64,000 nucleotides of DNA from Lepidurus packardi. Its lineage: Eukaryota > Arthropoda > Branchiopoda > Notostraca > Triopsidae. The stretch lies in assembly GCA_023053545.1 (NCBI GenBank), contig JAKZAN010000002.1, positions 6,940,790 to 7,004,789 of the forward strand, given 5' to 3'. A model generated the notes under the pieces. The model made no database searches. It was not told the origin of the DNA and saw only the letters and a list, made by a program, of their open reading frames with translations. This document shows positions 24,590 to 35,600 of the stretch, piece by piece. The translations under genes and the position numbers were made by a program. How positions within the stretch are numbered: position 1 is the stretch's first letter; each line of letters begins with the position of its first letter.

Positions 24590-27500
24590 ATGGAATCTCC
24601 TCCCTTATCTCTGGACACCCTAAAGTTAGAAGTGGAACGGTTATCGCGGGAGCTTGACCAAACAAACAGTGAAAAAATCCAGTCAGCTCAGTATGGGATC
24701 GTCCTTTTGGAAGAGAAAGAGTCTTTGCATCATAAGTGTGAAGAGTTGGAAGCCTTATATGACCACACTAGACACGAGTTAGCGTTAACTCAAGAGGTTA
24801 GCTATGCAAAAACTTCACAAGTTTAGTCCATTTAATCTCGTTTTCTTGTTACAGGCCTTAGCCAGATTCCAAACCAGTCACAAAGTTACCACCAAAAGCG
24901 GTATTGAACAAGAAGAATCCCTCTTATCTGAATCAGCTGCCAGGGAAACTTCCTTGAATTCCCAGATTCTAGACCTCGAAAATGAAGTTCGCCAGGTAAA
25001 ACCCTTTAATTGAATTGAAAGAACGTCCTGCAACAAAGCTGCTCCTTTCTTGCACAGTTACGGACCGAAATCGAGCGACATAAATCCGAGGAAGATAAAC
25101 TACGCCAAGAAAGTCACGATTTGTACAAAGAAAAGGAAGTCAACAACTTTGAAAGAAAAACTCTAAGGAGTGAGCTTAAAGAGCTAAAATTTCGCGAAAC
25201 CCGACTTCTTACGGACTATTCCGAGTTGGAAGAAGAGAATATTGGACTTCAAAAGCAAGTCTCGGCTTTAAGGTCGTCACAGGTACTTTTTTCATTTTTC
25301 AAATAATCGGATCAATATTTCTTATTTCTTGTGCCTTGTTTTGTTTTAGGTCGAGTTTGAAGGAGCGAAACATGAAATCCGTCGTCTTACTGAAGAAGTG
25401 GAGCTTTTGCACCAACAAGTCCAAGAATTATCAAGTTTACGTCGGATTGATGAAAAACAGATGGAAGAAGCTTTAGATCAATTGCAGGTAAATCGGATGT
25501 GCTTAGCTTTCACTCGAAAATTGAAAACTTTTTCCGTTTATTAGGCGGAGAGGGAAGCCAAATATGCCTTAAAGAAAGATCTGGAAGCTCGTATCAACAG
25601 CGAGTCATTGTACAACTTGTCTAGCTTGGCCTATTCCATTAAAGGTAATATATTTCCGACCTTCTTTTTAATTTTTGTTCAAATCTTTGGTTCATTATAG
25701 GTTTGGGAGAAGACTGCTTGGGAAGCGAGGGAGAAGACGACACGCCAGTATTGAAACGTTTGGAAGCTGATTTGCTAAAATCGTCCGGGAAATCAGCAGC
25801 TAAGGATTCCGATGACTCCAATGGTCCTGGCTCGGATTTATTTAGTGAAATCCATGGCCATGAACTACGCAAATGGGAAAAACAAGTCGAACAAGTACGT
25901 CCTTCTGATTTTGCTCTCAAAATAAACTACAACTGTTCTTCCTTCTTTGTTTTTAGTTGGAAACCGAAAAGATACAGCTAAGTTCCCGCCTCCGGGAAGC
26001 TCAAGACGCTATTGAACAATCAAGAACAGAGTTAACCGGCCGCCAAGCTCATTTAGCGCGCCTCGAATCCCATATTGGAGCTTTGCTGCATCTCCAAGAT
26101 ACGCTTGATCAGACTCCGCCAGCCGTAAATATTTGTCCATTTCGTTTTTTTCCCTTTCATGAAATACAAAATAAATGGCGTTCGACTCATGTTTGATGCA
26201 GGAGGGCGGCGAACGTGCTTGGGAAAACAGTGCGCCCTATTTACAGGAAGCCGTGGAGCGCTATAAACACCGTGCTGGTCTAGCTCTCAGGGAATTGCAA
26301 GCAGCGCAGCAAGAATTATGGGCTCTACGAGCCGCCACTGGCAGTGGAGAGAATGAAATAGCAGAGGATCTTATTAACCTTAGGAAAAAAGTACGTTTTG
26401 TTTCACCCAGGATACAAATTTCCAGCTCGATGGACGGTGCTGACATGCTTACTAATATTTTTTCTTATTTTATTTTTTAACACAGTTGGTCGATAACGAG
26501 CAGAAAGTGTCTGATCTGCATGGAGATCTGATTGCATTGGCTGATTTGGCTAGTGATAGTCGTTCAGCGCTGTCAGTCCTTCATGCGGAGTTGGGACCCT
26601 TGTTGGAAGAGCTGGCAGCTATGCATAACCATGTAGCTCAAGCTGCAGGATTGCCCACTATTTCTTTACCCAATCGTCCTTTGCCTGACAGCGAGCCGTC
26701 CAGTTTAATTGACGGGAGTGCAGGTCCAGCTTCTTTGAATACGTTGGAACTAGCCATAGAAACTGCCAATCAATGTGGAGAACCCTTAGTGCAGCTTGCC
26801 TTAACCCGAGGCGAGAAATTGCTTGGAAGAATGGGCCGAGCTGATGGAATGCCTGCTCTTGTGCCTGCCAAAGACTCTAGCAAGCTTATCGAGAACTTCC
26901 AAGAGCAAATGCGTCATCTAAGAAAGACTTTGGAAGCTGTATTGGTGTCTAGACAACCTCGCCCCGCGACCGAAGGTAAATTGATATGTTTTGGTATTGG
27001 TTTTCTTTTTTGGTTTGGCAAGTCTGCGTAGCTTTGTGCACAGCCATGTATAGGAAATGGGGTCGTTTCGCCCGGTTTCTTTTGGTTTTTTATCATCGCT
27101 TCTAATCCGAATTATCTTTTTTTTTTTATTTTAAACAGGGTCTTCAGAGAGCAGCGAGCAGGAATCGGCCGAATTGCAGGAACAGGTGGTCAAACTCAAA
27201 TCGTTACTGTCCACGAAACGCGAGCAGATTGCTACATTGCGAGCGGTTCTAAAGGCCAACAAACAAACTGCCGAAGTGGCACTAACAAACCTGAAATCCA
27301 AGTATGAAACGGAGAAAGCGATCGTTTCAGAGACGATGACGAAGCTCCGCCACGAACTTCGTATGTTGAAAGAGGACGCCGCTACATTCTCTTCCCAGCG
27401 AGCCATGTTTGCAGCTCGCTGTGAGGAATACGTTACGGAGGTGGATGAATTGCAGCGCCAGTTGTCTGCAGCGGAAGATGAGAAGAAAACGCTCAATTCC

Positions 27501-27719
27501 TTGCTTCGGATGGCTATTCAGCAGAAATTGGCATTGACGGAGCGCTTGGAAGATCTGGAAATGGACCGGGAACGATCGAATCTACGTAGACATCCCCCTA
27601 CCCAAGGGGGTAGTAGAGGGGGTGGCGGAAGAGGAGGATTTCCAGCCCAGAGTTCGATGTATCGCTACGGATCCGAGCGACCTCGAATGCCTCATTTTCG
27701 AGACCGTGAATTCCAGTAA
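24590..27719 (+). CDS. BICD: Bicaudal-D dynein cargo adaptor
   Basis: Ten exons (24590-24796, 24855-24995, 25058-25282, 25350-25487, 25545-25644, 25701-25894, 25957-26124, 26202-26390, 26486-26975, 27139-27719) total 2433 nt, 810 residues (fly BicD 782, human BICD2 824). The protein is nearly all coiled coil. Residues 32-48 ([15 protein letters not shown]) are the CC1 box that binds the dynein light intermediate chain. Conserved blocks [20 protein letters not shown] and [15 protein letters not shown] follow. The C-terminal coiled coil from about residue 632 ([39 protein letters not shown]) is the cargo domain that binds Rab6 or Egalitarian-type partners. A Gly/Arg-rich tail closes the protein. 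It recruits dynein-dynactin to vesicles, nuclei and mRNPs. One gene matches the single arthropod BicD. Confidence 0.97.
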
Positions 27720-28996
27720 GACTATAAGTTCTCCTATTGCACTTGAAAAGGATCCGAGCCGAAGCACTGAAGAGCCTTTAAACTTGAGTTGGAACGATAT
27801 GAGTGTAGCTTGTGTTCTTATCGTAATCTTAGGAGCTCTTTTTATAGAAATTGCATTCAAAGTATTGGGTGTTTTGGCCAACATTGCTATCTGAAACCAG
27901 GTTAAAGGGTTGGGGGGTATTATAACATTTTTATTTATTTGTGACAAAACTCTGAGGGAAAAACGAAGCAGCTGAAGAAGTTTTTAATCACCGAGGAAAC
28001 TTGGCTTTTCAAGTTCTTTTTATTGACTTAAAGAAGTAGTGTTTTTCTTACTGACTGTTCTTCTATTTGTAATGTAATAAGAGCATTTATTTACCGTGTA
28101 GGATTTTTATTTATTTGTGGTTCTGTTCTGGAAAGTGGAAGTTTTATTTGTGTGCATGTAGTCATTTACTGTGCAACATTCTTTTAAGTGATTAAGCCCA
28201 CGTTTCCAAGTTTTTCTTTTTTGACAGTTTATTTAATCTTAATAGGGTAAAAAAATCCTATGTAGCCTCTGCCTTTAAAATAAACGAAAATTAAAAAGCA
28301 TGTCATAAAGCGTACAGTGGAACCCGCTTAATTACGTAGTCTCGGGACCATACGACCAATATGAATTTTCGCGGAGCATGAAATAGCACGAAGTTGCCTA
28401 TTAGAATGCTAAGAAACAGAAGTCAACGTTTTTTGCGATTGATTCTTAGTTTCCTTAGGTTTTCCTTAGATTTCCTTAGGTTTCCTTAGATTCTTAGGTT
28501 CTTTTTTTTCTTGGTTTCCTTTTTCTCTAAAAAGGCTACAATTTCTACTCGTTGGCGTAGTGACCAAGCTTGTGGGCTTCTTCTTAGACATTTTCATTTC
28601 CCCTTTTAAAGTACGCTACTAAACACGGTCTGAGTAAATCATCGCTCGTCAACGGTGTAAGGTGAAGGGTCTTGGCTAAAGGATTACGTTCGAATAAGAG
28701 TTAAGTCTAAGTTTCACTAATTGGCGTTGTGGTTGCCTATGAATTTAGCTGGAGTACTTACCATTCTAAAATACCCAACGGGACTTGAATAATTTATGAA
28801 TTTCGACAATCAAGTTATGGTCTCGCATATGTTACCATGTTCTGCTGGATTTCTTCGCGCGGTTTCGCAGGATCATTCGCGTTTTACTATTTGCGTTTCG
28901 TTTATCACAATTTATCGACGCCGAAAGTTTAGATCCACGTGGGTTTGGTAGTGTGAAGAAAGTTTCCGACTTAGCAATCATTACAACGGCTTAAAC
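27720..28996. other. BICD 3' UTR and spacer before GNL3
   Basis: No coding sequence seen. An AATAAA at 28279-28284 may end the BICD transcript. At 28315, right after TA, CAGTGGAACCCGCTTAATTA resembles one terminal repeat of a Tigger-type element; no matching right end was found, so it may be a remnant. A short degenerate tandem repeat of TTTCCTTAGG-like units spans about 28444-28500. Confidence 0.45.
28444..28500. repeat. degenerate tandem repeat of TTTCCTTAGG-like units
   Basis: Four to five imperfect copies of a 10-12-bp unit are visible in a row. It is not the arthropod telomere repeat. Confidence 0.6.
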
Positions 28997-31298
28997 ATGA
29001 AGAAACAACTCCGTAAGTTATCAGAGAATATTTTATTTATTACCTTTCATTGTTTCGTGTTCTTATTCAGGTGTCAAAAGTAAGCGTATGCCGCTAAAGC
29101 TCAAGTATACTATTCAGAAGAAAATGAAAGAGCATCGTCGAAAGCAAAAAAAGGAAGCTAAAAAGAACCCTCAGAAAAGTAAAGGAATCTTCCGAAATAT
29201 GTTATTAAATAAAATAAATAATATGTTTAATAGACAACACCCCTAAGAAAGCTTTACACGTTCCAAATATTGCCCCATTTAAAGAGCAAGTTTTGCTCGA
29301 AATGGAACAAGCTAAGCTTCAAAAAGAAACCGAGAAGGCTGCAAGAAAGGAAGAAGTTAAAAATATAAGGAAGGCTGCTCGAGAAGGCAAAGTAGCTGAC
29401 AAGCGTGGATTATCTGGTAATTGAACGCTTGTTAACTTAAATTCTCATCTATAGTTTTTTTCATCATGGTTTTTCTTTCCAGCCATTGCGGCGGACGCAA
29501 GACAAAGAGACGAAGAGTTTGAAACCAAACAAGTACCCGTAAAGGAAGTCGAGATGCAGAGCACTGGCAAGGGCAAATTGTCCGATACCTCTGCCAAAGC
29601 TTTTTACAAGGAATTTCGCAAAGTTGTCGACGCTGCTGACGTTATTTTAGAAGTACTGGATGCTCGTGATCCCCTAGGAACACGATGCCATGCTGTTGAA
29701 CAAGCAGTTGTCGAAAGTGGACCTTCGAAGCGCCTCGTCTTCATTCTCAACAAAGCAGGTGTGTACTAATTTATGAACCTCCTCAAACATTTTTAAAGTT
29801 TACATTCTTTCACAGATTTGGTACCTAAAGAGAATCTGACCAACTGGCTTACATACCTACGACAACAATTCCCCGCCATTGCCTTTAAAGCATCCACTCA
29901 AATTCAGAGCGAACGACTGGGGCGAGGTAGGAAAAAACTGTTGCTTGCGACTCCAGCTGAGATGCAAACATCCAAATGCTTGGGAGCTGATACCTTAATG
30001 AAGCTGCTAGGCAATTATAGTCGCAATAAAGGTCTGAAAACGGCCATCCGAATTGGCGTAGTCGGTAAGCTGCAAACAATTTAAAGAAAGAACATTTAAA
30101 ACACTGCTTAATAAATTTGTTTAAAAAAAGGAATGCCTAATGTGGGCAAAAGCAGCATAATTAACAGCTTAAAGCGAAGCAAAGCGTGTAATGTGGGAGC
30201 AGTTGCTGGGGTGACCAAGTAATTAAACACATTAAAGAAATTAAACTTAATAAAATAAAATCATTTCTAAATTATAGGACAATGCAAGAAGTGGCACTGG
30301 ATTCGAAAACACTGTTATTGGATAGTCCAGGTCTCATTTTAGCCTCTTCCAACGGTAAAGAAGATGACACCAGTGTTGCATTGCGGAATGCCATCAGCTT
30401 GGACAACTTGGAGGATCCTGTTGCTCCTGTGCAAGCTATTTTGAGCCGAACAGGAAAACAATACGTAATTTTCAATTCGTTGCAGGGACGTTCAGATTAA
30501 TTTAGCTTTTTATGGGTCTTTTTTAGGCAATGCTCCACTATAACGTGCCCGATTTCCGTACTTGTAACGAATTTCTTGCCCTTTTGGCAAGACGATTAGG
30601 TCAGATGCGGAAAGGTGGTATACCGGATATGCGTTCAGCAGCAAAACGCGTTTTGCAAGATTGGACTACGGGGAAAATCAAATATTACACCATGCCGCCA
30701 GAGACTAACGAATTGCCAGAACATTTGTCTTCGGCCATTGTCCAGGAATACGGAAAAGAATTCACCTTGGATGATAAAGACTTCCAAACGGTTGAAGAAG
30801 AAGAAATGGCAGATATCGATGACGTGAAGCCATCAGATGCTGTAATGATAGGAGCATTAAATATGGATGGAATGGATTTGGATGAAGCTGAAGAGTCTTC
30901 CGAAGAGGAAGATGAAGAGGTATTTTGAGCCAAAAGATACAGTTTTCTATTATATTTCTTATTTTGCAGGTTAAACGAGTCAAAATAGCAAAGATTCTGA
31001 AGAAGAACAAGGCAAAGAGTGTAACATTCTCTGAACAAGAGCAAAGCAATAAGCCTCAGTTGAAACAAAGGAAAAAGAAGCAAGATCCAGAAAGCTTATT
31101 GCAAGGAAATCAGAAAATGGCCAAAATTTCCAAGATGCGGGTGAAGAAAGAAAAGAAAGAACGCGCGAGAAGAGGTAAGGGCAGTTAGTCTTTAAGGGAC
31201 TGATATGTTCCTAATTCTATCTTGTTTTGTAACTAGATCGTGTTGGAAAACAACTCTCGGATGAGTTAGAATCCGCCTTCAGTGGTTTAACTGGCTAA
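28997..31298 (+). CDS. GNL3: nucleostemin-family nucleolar GTPase
   Basis: Ten exons (28997-29012, 29071-29178, 29234-29416, 29483-29758, 29816-30064, 30131-30218, 30278-30464, 30527-30919, 30970-31174, 31237-31298) total 1767 nt, 588 residues (fly nucleostemin 1 about 580, human GNL3L 582). The N-terminus is highly basic (nucleolar targeting). The GTPase motifs are in circularly permuted order, the mark of the YlqF/YawG class: DARDP at 163-167, NKAD at 192-195 (G4), GMPNVGKSS at 278-286 (G1) and DSPG at 322-325 (G3). A conserved block with [20 protein letters not shown] follows, then an acidic run and a basic tail. It acts in 60S subunit maturation and release and in growth control. Invertebrates have one gene where vertebrates have GNL3 and GNL3L, so the symbol names the family. 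Intron 6's acceptor follows a poly-A run rather than a pyrimidine tract. Confidence 0.95.
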
Positions 31299-31527
31299 AA
31301 GGAGACTTTTCAATGTTGGAATGTAACAGAAATGCGTGAAGATTAAAGACCTACAGACCTAATTCACTTTCGTCATTTTGCTTCTTTATAATTTATAATA
31401 ACAAACTTCTGCGAAGTTTATTTTCCTATTCGCTTGTAAGAATTCTCAAACATTTTTAGATCGTCTTCCGATTTCTAAAAATATATAGAGTTTTGTTTCG
31501 CTTTTTCGAAGATCTACAAGTTGAAGG

Positions 31528-32480
31528 CTCCCGTGTACCTTAGCTTATCGATGGGAAAGAGTTACAGATGGCAGTGATGTTTGTTATTGTCAGAGCTGCT
31601 ACGAGCGCGCTCGAAGATCCACGAGCGAAGAACGCGTTTTCTATTGTCTGCGAGCGCAGTGTTTGTCTGATGTGATGCCATCTGTGGGTTGAAATGCAAA
31701 CTACATATCCCACCCGCTTCGTTGAGAGAAGTCTCTTGATTTTTACAGATCCGTGATCTTCTTTATTTTGCCCGCCGACGTCGTTTTTGAATGCAGCATA
31801 GAGGACATGACTGTGAATAACAATAAAATAAAAACAAGATTTTGTAGGAAATTGCGTTTTATAATTGAAAGTCGGAGATCTTTTTTCTTTGTGCGTTATA
31901 AAACGAGCACGAGCCGCTCGTTTTTTTTAAAATTACGAGCGATAAGCGGGCGCGCTCGTAAAAATATGCGACAAGCGCAAGCGTGTGCGCGCTCAAAAAG
32001 GAACGAGTGATCTACGGCTCTGGTTATTGTTTTGCGAAAGCCTTGCGTAAGAGATTAAGAAAAGAAATAGATAGCTAATTGCCGGCAAAGTTTATACACT
32101 TGTTTTGCTTCTGAAAAGTACAATTTGTCATCACAGTTTGCTGTAGCAGCACAATGTCCCAAGTCAAGTAGCCAAACTTTCAGAACAAGACTTCTGAAAA
32201 ACGGCTTGTCAGATTTGAAAGCAAACTGAAACGAAAGTTTTCTTTTGTTAGCAGCTAGTGGACAACCAAAGGACAGATTTTCTCCTAGTTGCAATTTTTA
32301 TTTGCATATTGCTAATTTATTACTCACTGGTAAAAAAAAATTGCATTGATTGTACACTACTCTTTAGCAAGCTCAAGTTTACTGTCAAAGAATTTTTTCA
32401 TTAAATACACTTGTTTTCTCAAAACGTTGTTCCGAAATTTCCCATGATAACCGCCTGTATCGAACTAAAGTATACGAGAG
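31528..32480. mobile_element. TIR DNA element, copy A, between GNL3 and XRN1
   Basis: The left end CTCCCGTGTACCTTAGCTTA and the right end, which read in reverse starts CTCTCGTATACTTTAG, form imperfect inverted repeats. About 510 bp of it match, in reverse orientation, the copy at 39070-39600, sharing for example the 'gccttgcgtaa', 'gccggcaaagtt' and 'tatttgcatattgctaat' segments. It has no coding capacity. A 432-bp hAT-type MITE interrupts it. No target duplication is clear, so the superfamily is left open. It fills most of the spacer before the XRN1 start codon. Confidence 0.8.
31591..32022. mobile_element. hAT-type MITE (432 bp) nested in copy A
   Basis: The insert is flanked by a perfect 8-bp duplication, GTTATTGT, at 31583-31590 and 32023-32030. 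Its ends are inverted repeats starting CAGAGC: left CAGAGCTGCTACGAGCGCGC, right (reversed) CAGAGCCGTAGATCACTCG. An 8-bp duplication with CAGAG ends is the hAT signature. Copy B of the host element, at 39070-39600, has the uninterrupted site, confirming the insertion. The interior is rich in GAGCGC and CGAGCG motifs, probably subterminal transposase sites, and encodes no transposase. Confidence 0.88.
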
Positions 32481-32678
32481 ATTCACTGTTGTTTATAGTT
32501 GTTGCCACTAGATGCCGTATCGGGTCGTTTTCCTCGAACTCTCTTGGCAAGTTTCAGGGTTGCGTAGCAAGTATCGTGTTGGTAGTAACCGAACATTGTG
32601 TTGTTTGTTGTTTGCGGGAAGTATTTGATTAGGCTTGGCTAGTTTTTAAGCATTATAAGTTAAAGGAACCTTAGGACA

Positions 32679-35600
32679 ATGGGTGTACCCAAGTTTTATA
32701 GGTGGATAAGTGAACGCTATCCCTGTCTTAGCGAGGTTGTGAAGGAATACCAGGTATATACTATTGTATTCATTCTTGAAAAAACAAACTTTTGAACGCA
32801 CGGCTGCGTTACGGAAAGAAATGTATACTACACTAAGTAAGTCTAACTCTCCGCATTATGTCTTAGATTCCTGAATTTGATAACTTATATTTGGATATGA
32901 ATGGCATCATCCACGTCTGCTCCCATCCTAACGATGAAGACGTCGTCAGCCGCATACCAGAAGAAAAGATTTTTGCGGATATTTTTCATTATCTAGAGGT
33001 AACTTCTGATTCTTATATCAAAACCTCTAAGTCGGTAAATGTATAAGTTTAATTCCTAGGTTTTGTTTCGCATGATTCGACCTCGTAAGTTGTTTTTCAT
33101 GGCTGTGGATGGAGTGGCCCCAAGAGCCAAGATGAATCAGCAAAGAGGAAGACGTTTTAAATCAGCCCGTGAAGCGGAAAATCGCGAAAAGGAAGCACGT
33201 GCTAAAGGCGTAGAAATACCAACCGAAGAACGTTTTGATTCTAACTGTATTACACCTGGAACACCGTTCATGTCTCGTTTGCAAGAGCAATTGAATTGTT
33301 TCCTTGTCAACAAACTATCCACAGATCCGTTATGGCAAGGCGTGAAACTTATTCTATCTGGACACCAAGTACGTTTAACCTATAACTTCCTCTAATTACT
33401 ATTTCCAGTTTATCACTTGATAAATGTGGAAGTTGTCATTTCCGTCTGTCAAGTCTAGTTTATCAGTTTTGTTTTGTTTATTTAGACGCCTGGAGAAGGA
33501 GAGCACAAAATTATGGAATATATTCGCTGGTCACGTTCCTTACCTGATCACAATCCTCACACACGCCACTGTTTATATGGCTTGGATGCGGATTTAATCA
33601 TGTTAGGATTGTGCACCCATGAGCCGCATTTCGCTTTGTTACGCGAAGAAGTCAAATTTGGAGGCAACCGCAAGAAAAACGCCGCAGTTTCCAGACCTTC
33701 AACTCCGGAACACACAACATTCCATTTGTTGCATTTATCACTGATGAGGGAATACTTGGACTACGAGTTTTCGCCCGTCAAAGACAAACTAAGCTTTCCT
33801 TATGATCTGGAAAGCATTATTGACGATTGGGTATGCATTCTAACATCTTTTAAGGCTTTAAAGAATTCAAGTTTTCATATTTTGTTCATATCGTTTGACA
33901 GGTATTGATGGGATTTTTGGTTGGAAACGACTTTATTCCCCATTTACCTAATTTGCATATCCACCAAGGAGCTTTGCCATTGCTTTACGAAGCGTATAAG
34001 GCAGTTTTACCTAACCTGGATGGTAAAACCTAAAATTTATGGAAAGTTTTCTTTCAGAGAGTGGTTTTGTAGGATACATTAATGAAGGAGGGCAGTTAAA
34101 CCTGCCTCGCTTTCAAATTTTCTTGGAAAAACTGTCTAGTATGGACCTAGAGAACTTTAGTGACAGCCAAGCTGACTTGAAATGGTTGGAAGGACGAAAA
34201 GGAGGCAATGGATACAAACCAGCCCAAGTAAAGACAAATTACGTCTTCTAGTTTCACTAAATATGTATTTTTATCCTTTTTTAGGCGAGAGCTAGGGATG
34301 TTCGATTGGAGGCTTCTGAAAAGACGAAAAGTAAAGACCTAGCAGCTTATTTGGATACCAAGAATGCTGAGATTGAAGAACTTCTACGTGGAGCGGCCTC
34401 GGAAGGTGACAGCGATGATAGTGACAGCTATGAAACCGTGGATGAAGAGGATTCAAGCGATGATGAAAAGGAAGAGGAAAGCGAGGAGGATTTGCTCGTC
34501 CAAGAGTTTAGGGCTCACAAAGTTAACTATTATAAGGAGAAATTGGAATATGCCGAAGTTACAGAGTAAATTTCTCTTTTCGAAACTTGTGGAAAAAAAC
34601 ATTTTTTTTTTTTTTTTTTTTTTTAGAGAAGTGCTACGCTCACAAGCAGAAGGTTATGTCCGAGCCATCCAATGGAATTTGTATTATTACTACGAGGGCG
34701 TAGCATCCTGGTCGTGGTATTACCCCCATCATTACGCTCCATTTATCTCGGATATTCAGAATTTCAAAAATCTCAAGTTGGAATTTGAGCTAGGTCGCCC
34801 GTTTTTGCCGTTTCAGCAGCTATTAGGAGTACTTCCCCCCGCTAGGTAATTTATGTTTGCAATATTTTCCGTTATTTTTTCATTTTTGTCCTTTCAGTTT
34901 TGTTGTTTCTTGCCTTTCTTTTTATTTTATTTTCCCTGCTTCTTGCAAAATGGGTACTTTTCGTTTGTCGTATAACTTTATTATAATTTTTTATCTTGAT
35001 GTATTTTTTAGTAAAAAACTTTTGCCGTCCGCCTACGCAGAATTGATGACTAGTTCTCTTAGTCCTATTTATGACTATTACCCTGTGAATTTCGTTACGG
35101 ACTTGAATGGAAAGCAGCAAGATTGGGAAGCTCTAGTCCTTATTCCTTTTATTGACGAAGTAAGTGGTGGAAAATATTAAAAAAATCTTACTCACTACCT
35201 GCTTTCCTTAAGGTGCGATTGTTAGAGGCCATGAAATCTTGCGACGAACAATTATCAGAAGAAGATAGACGACGCAATAAGCATGGGCCCATGCAGATTT
35301 ACATGTATACACCTGAAGATCTGGGCGCATATAAAGGCAGAGGCGTTTTTGGATCTATTGCGCATAACCACGCCCAATTAACCGAGCTGCCTCGAGAAGC
35401 CTTCTTGCTTTCCTCGCCGTCACAATTAGTCAAAGGTCTGCACCCCAAAATGGATTTGAACTTGTTCGTACCGGGATTTCCTACACTGCGACACATCCCC
35501 CATAAGCATTTCTTGACTGACGCTCGAGTCGTAGTCTTCCAAATGCCTGCCAGAGGTGCGTCTATGATCCTGGAGATTCTGTCCAAGCCTCAAGAAGAGA

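Noticed and set aside
27622-27894. 90-codon open frame overlapping the BICD end
   Set aside because: It is an out-of-frame overlap of the last BICD exon; its hydrophobic end is in the 3' UTR and matches nothing known.
28444-28500. Internal telomere-type repeat
   Set aside because: Contains TTAGG words, but the unit is TTTCCTTAGG-like and degenerate, not a TTAGG array.
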